Origin: Bacteroidales bacterium
Lineage (GTDB): Bacteria > Bacteroidota > Bacteroidia > Bacteroidales > Azobacteroidaceae
Reading direction: 5' to 3'
DNA: 5,604 nt
Assembly (NCBI GenBank): GCA_020860885.1
Contig: JAJBTS010000216.1
Span: forward strand, 1 to 5,604
How positions within the stretch are numbered: the first letter of the stretch is position 1; each line of letters begins with the position of its first letter. The notes under the pieces were generated by a model. The model had not been told where the DNA came from, made no database searches, and saw only the letters and a program-made list of their open reading frames with translations. The position numbers and the translations under genes are program-made. Below, one piece after another: positions 5,565-5,604 of this stretch.

Positions 5565-5604
5565 CGCGATTCCAAATCAGGACAGAATTCTGCTAATTTT
5601 GGAT
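5543..5604 (-). CDS. Possible C-terminal end of a minus-strand gene
   Basis: One minus-strand frame is open from the window edge for 19 codons (PKLAEFCPDLESRIKLINR) to TAG at 5543-5545. Its composition is protein-like, but it is too short to assign to a family. A plus-strand frame from ATG 5553 is also open to the edge, so the coding strand is not settled. Confidence 0.25.
   Translation of the reverse strand, partial: PKLAEFCPDLESRIKLINR

Noticed and set aside
1..5604. CRISPR array, tRNA, rRNA, complete insertion sequence or toxin-antitoxin pair
   Set aside because: No regularly spaced repeats, no cloverleaf or rRNA-like sequence, no transposase and no paired small ORFs were seen.

Overview
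The window looks like accessory DNA from a member of the Bacteroidota, probably a gut Bacteroides, Parabacteroides or relative. The DNA is AT-rich. Several gaps carry the Bacteroides-type -7 box TAnnTTTG, some with a TTG or TTTG box 19-20 bp upstream, rather than E. coli-type promoters. The recognisable protein families (RteC-like, short UvrA-like, MepA-like MATE, HxlR) also fit that group. Family calls were made by eye from motifs, without database searches.

Layout, left to right. Positions 1-489 hold no gene I can support, but contain a perfect 12-bp inverted repeat (280-291 / 333-344). Positions 490-957 are the remains of an alpha/beta-hydrolase (esterase-like) gene: its C-terminal end survives but is cut by an in-frame TAA, and the nucleophile part is missing. 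A consensus promoter lies across the end of this remnant and points into a leader of about 240 nt, with a possible 23-codon leader ORF and two tandem hairpins. The leader precedes an intact MepA-like MATE multidrug/cation exporter (about 1229-2590, +).

The next 2.2 kb reads on the minus strand and is largely a graveyard of mobile-element genes: a 54-codon N-terminal remnant that may be an element-type helix-turn-helix protein (2619-2783), an intrinsic terminator (2858-2887), and an RteC-like pseudogene broken by two frameshifts (2914 to about 3352). The RteC-like remnant is joined to a UvrA-like two-cassette ATPase gene that has lost its second cassette. The join falls inside the second Walker A motif. 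The first cassette survives as a clean 445-codon ORF (3485-4822).

The UvrA-like gene is divergent from an intact HxlR-family regulator (4964-5326, +). The shared gap holds promoters for both genes and a near-perfect palindrome, GTGATAAATTTATCGC, plus an extra GTGATAAAT half-site. This is the obvious candidate operator. Beyond the regulator lie another good promoter with no recognisable gene behind it, a second inverted repeat, and perhaps the last codons of a minus-strand gene entering from the right edge.

Functionally, the live genes appear to be a MATE exporter and an HxlR regulator, with a half-size UvrA-like ATPase whose activity is doubtful. The most informative observations are the UvrA/RteC chimeric junction, the divergent operator and the structured MATE leader. 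I do not see convincing evidence of a wholly new system.
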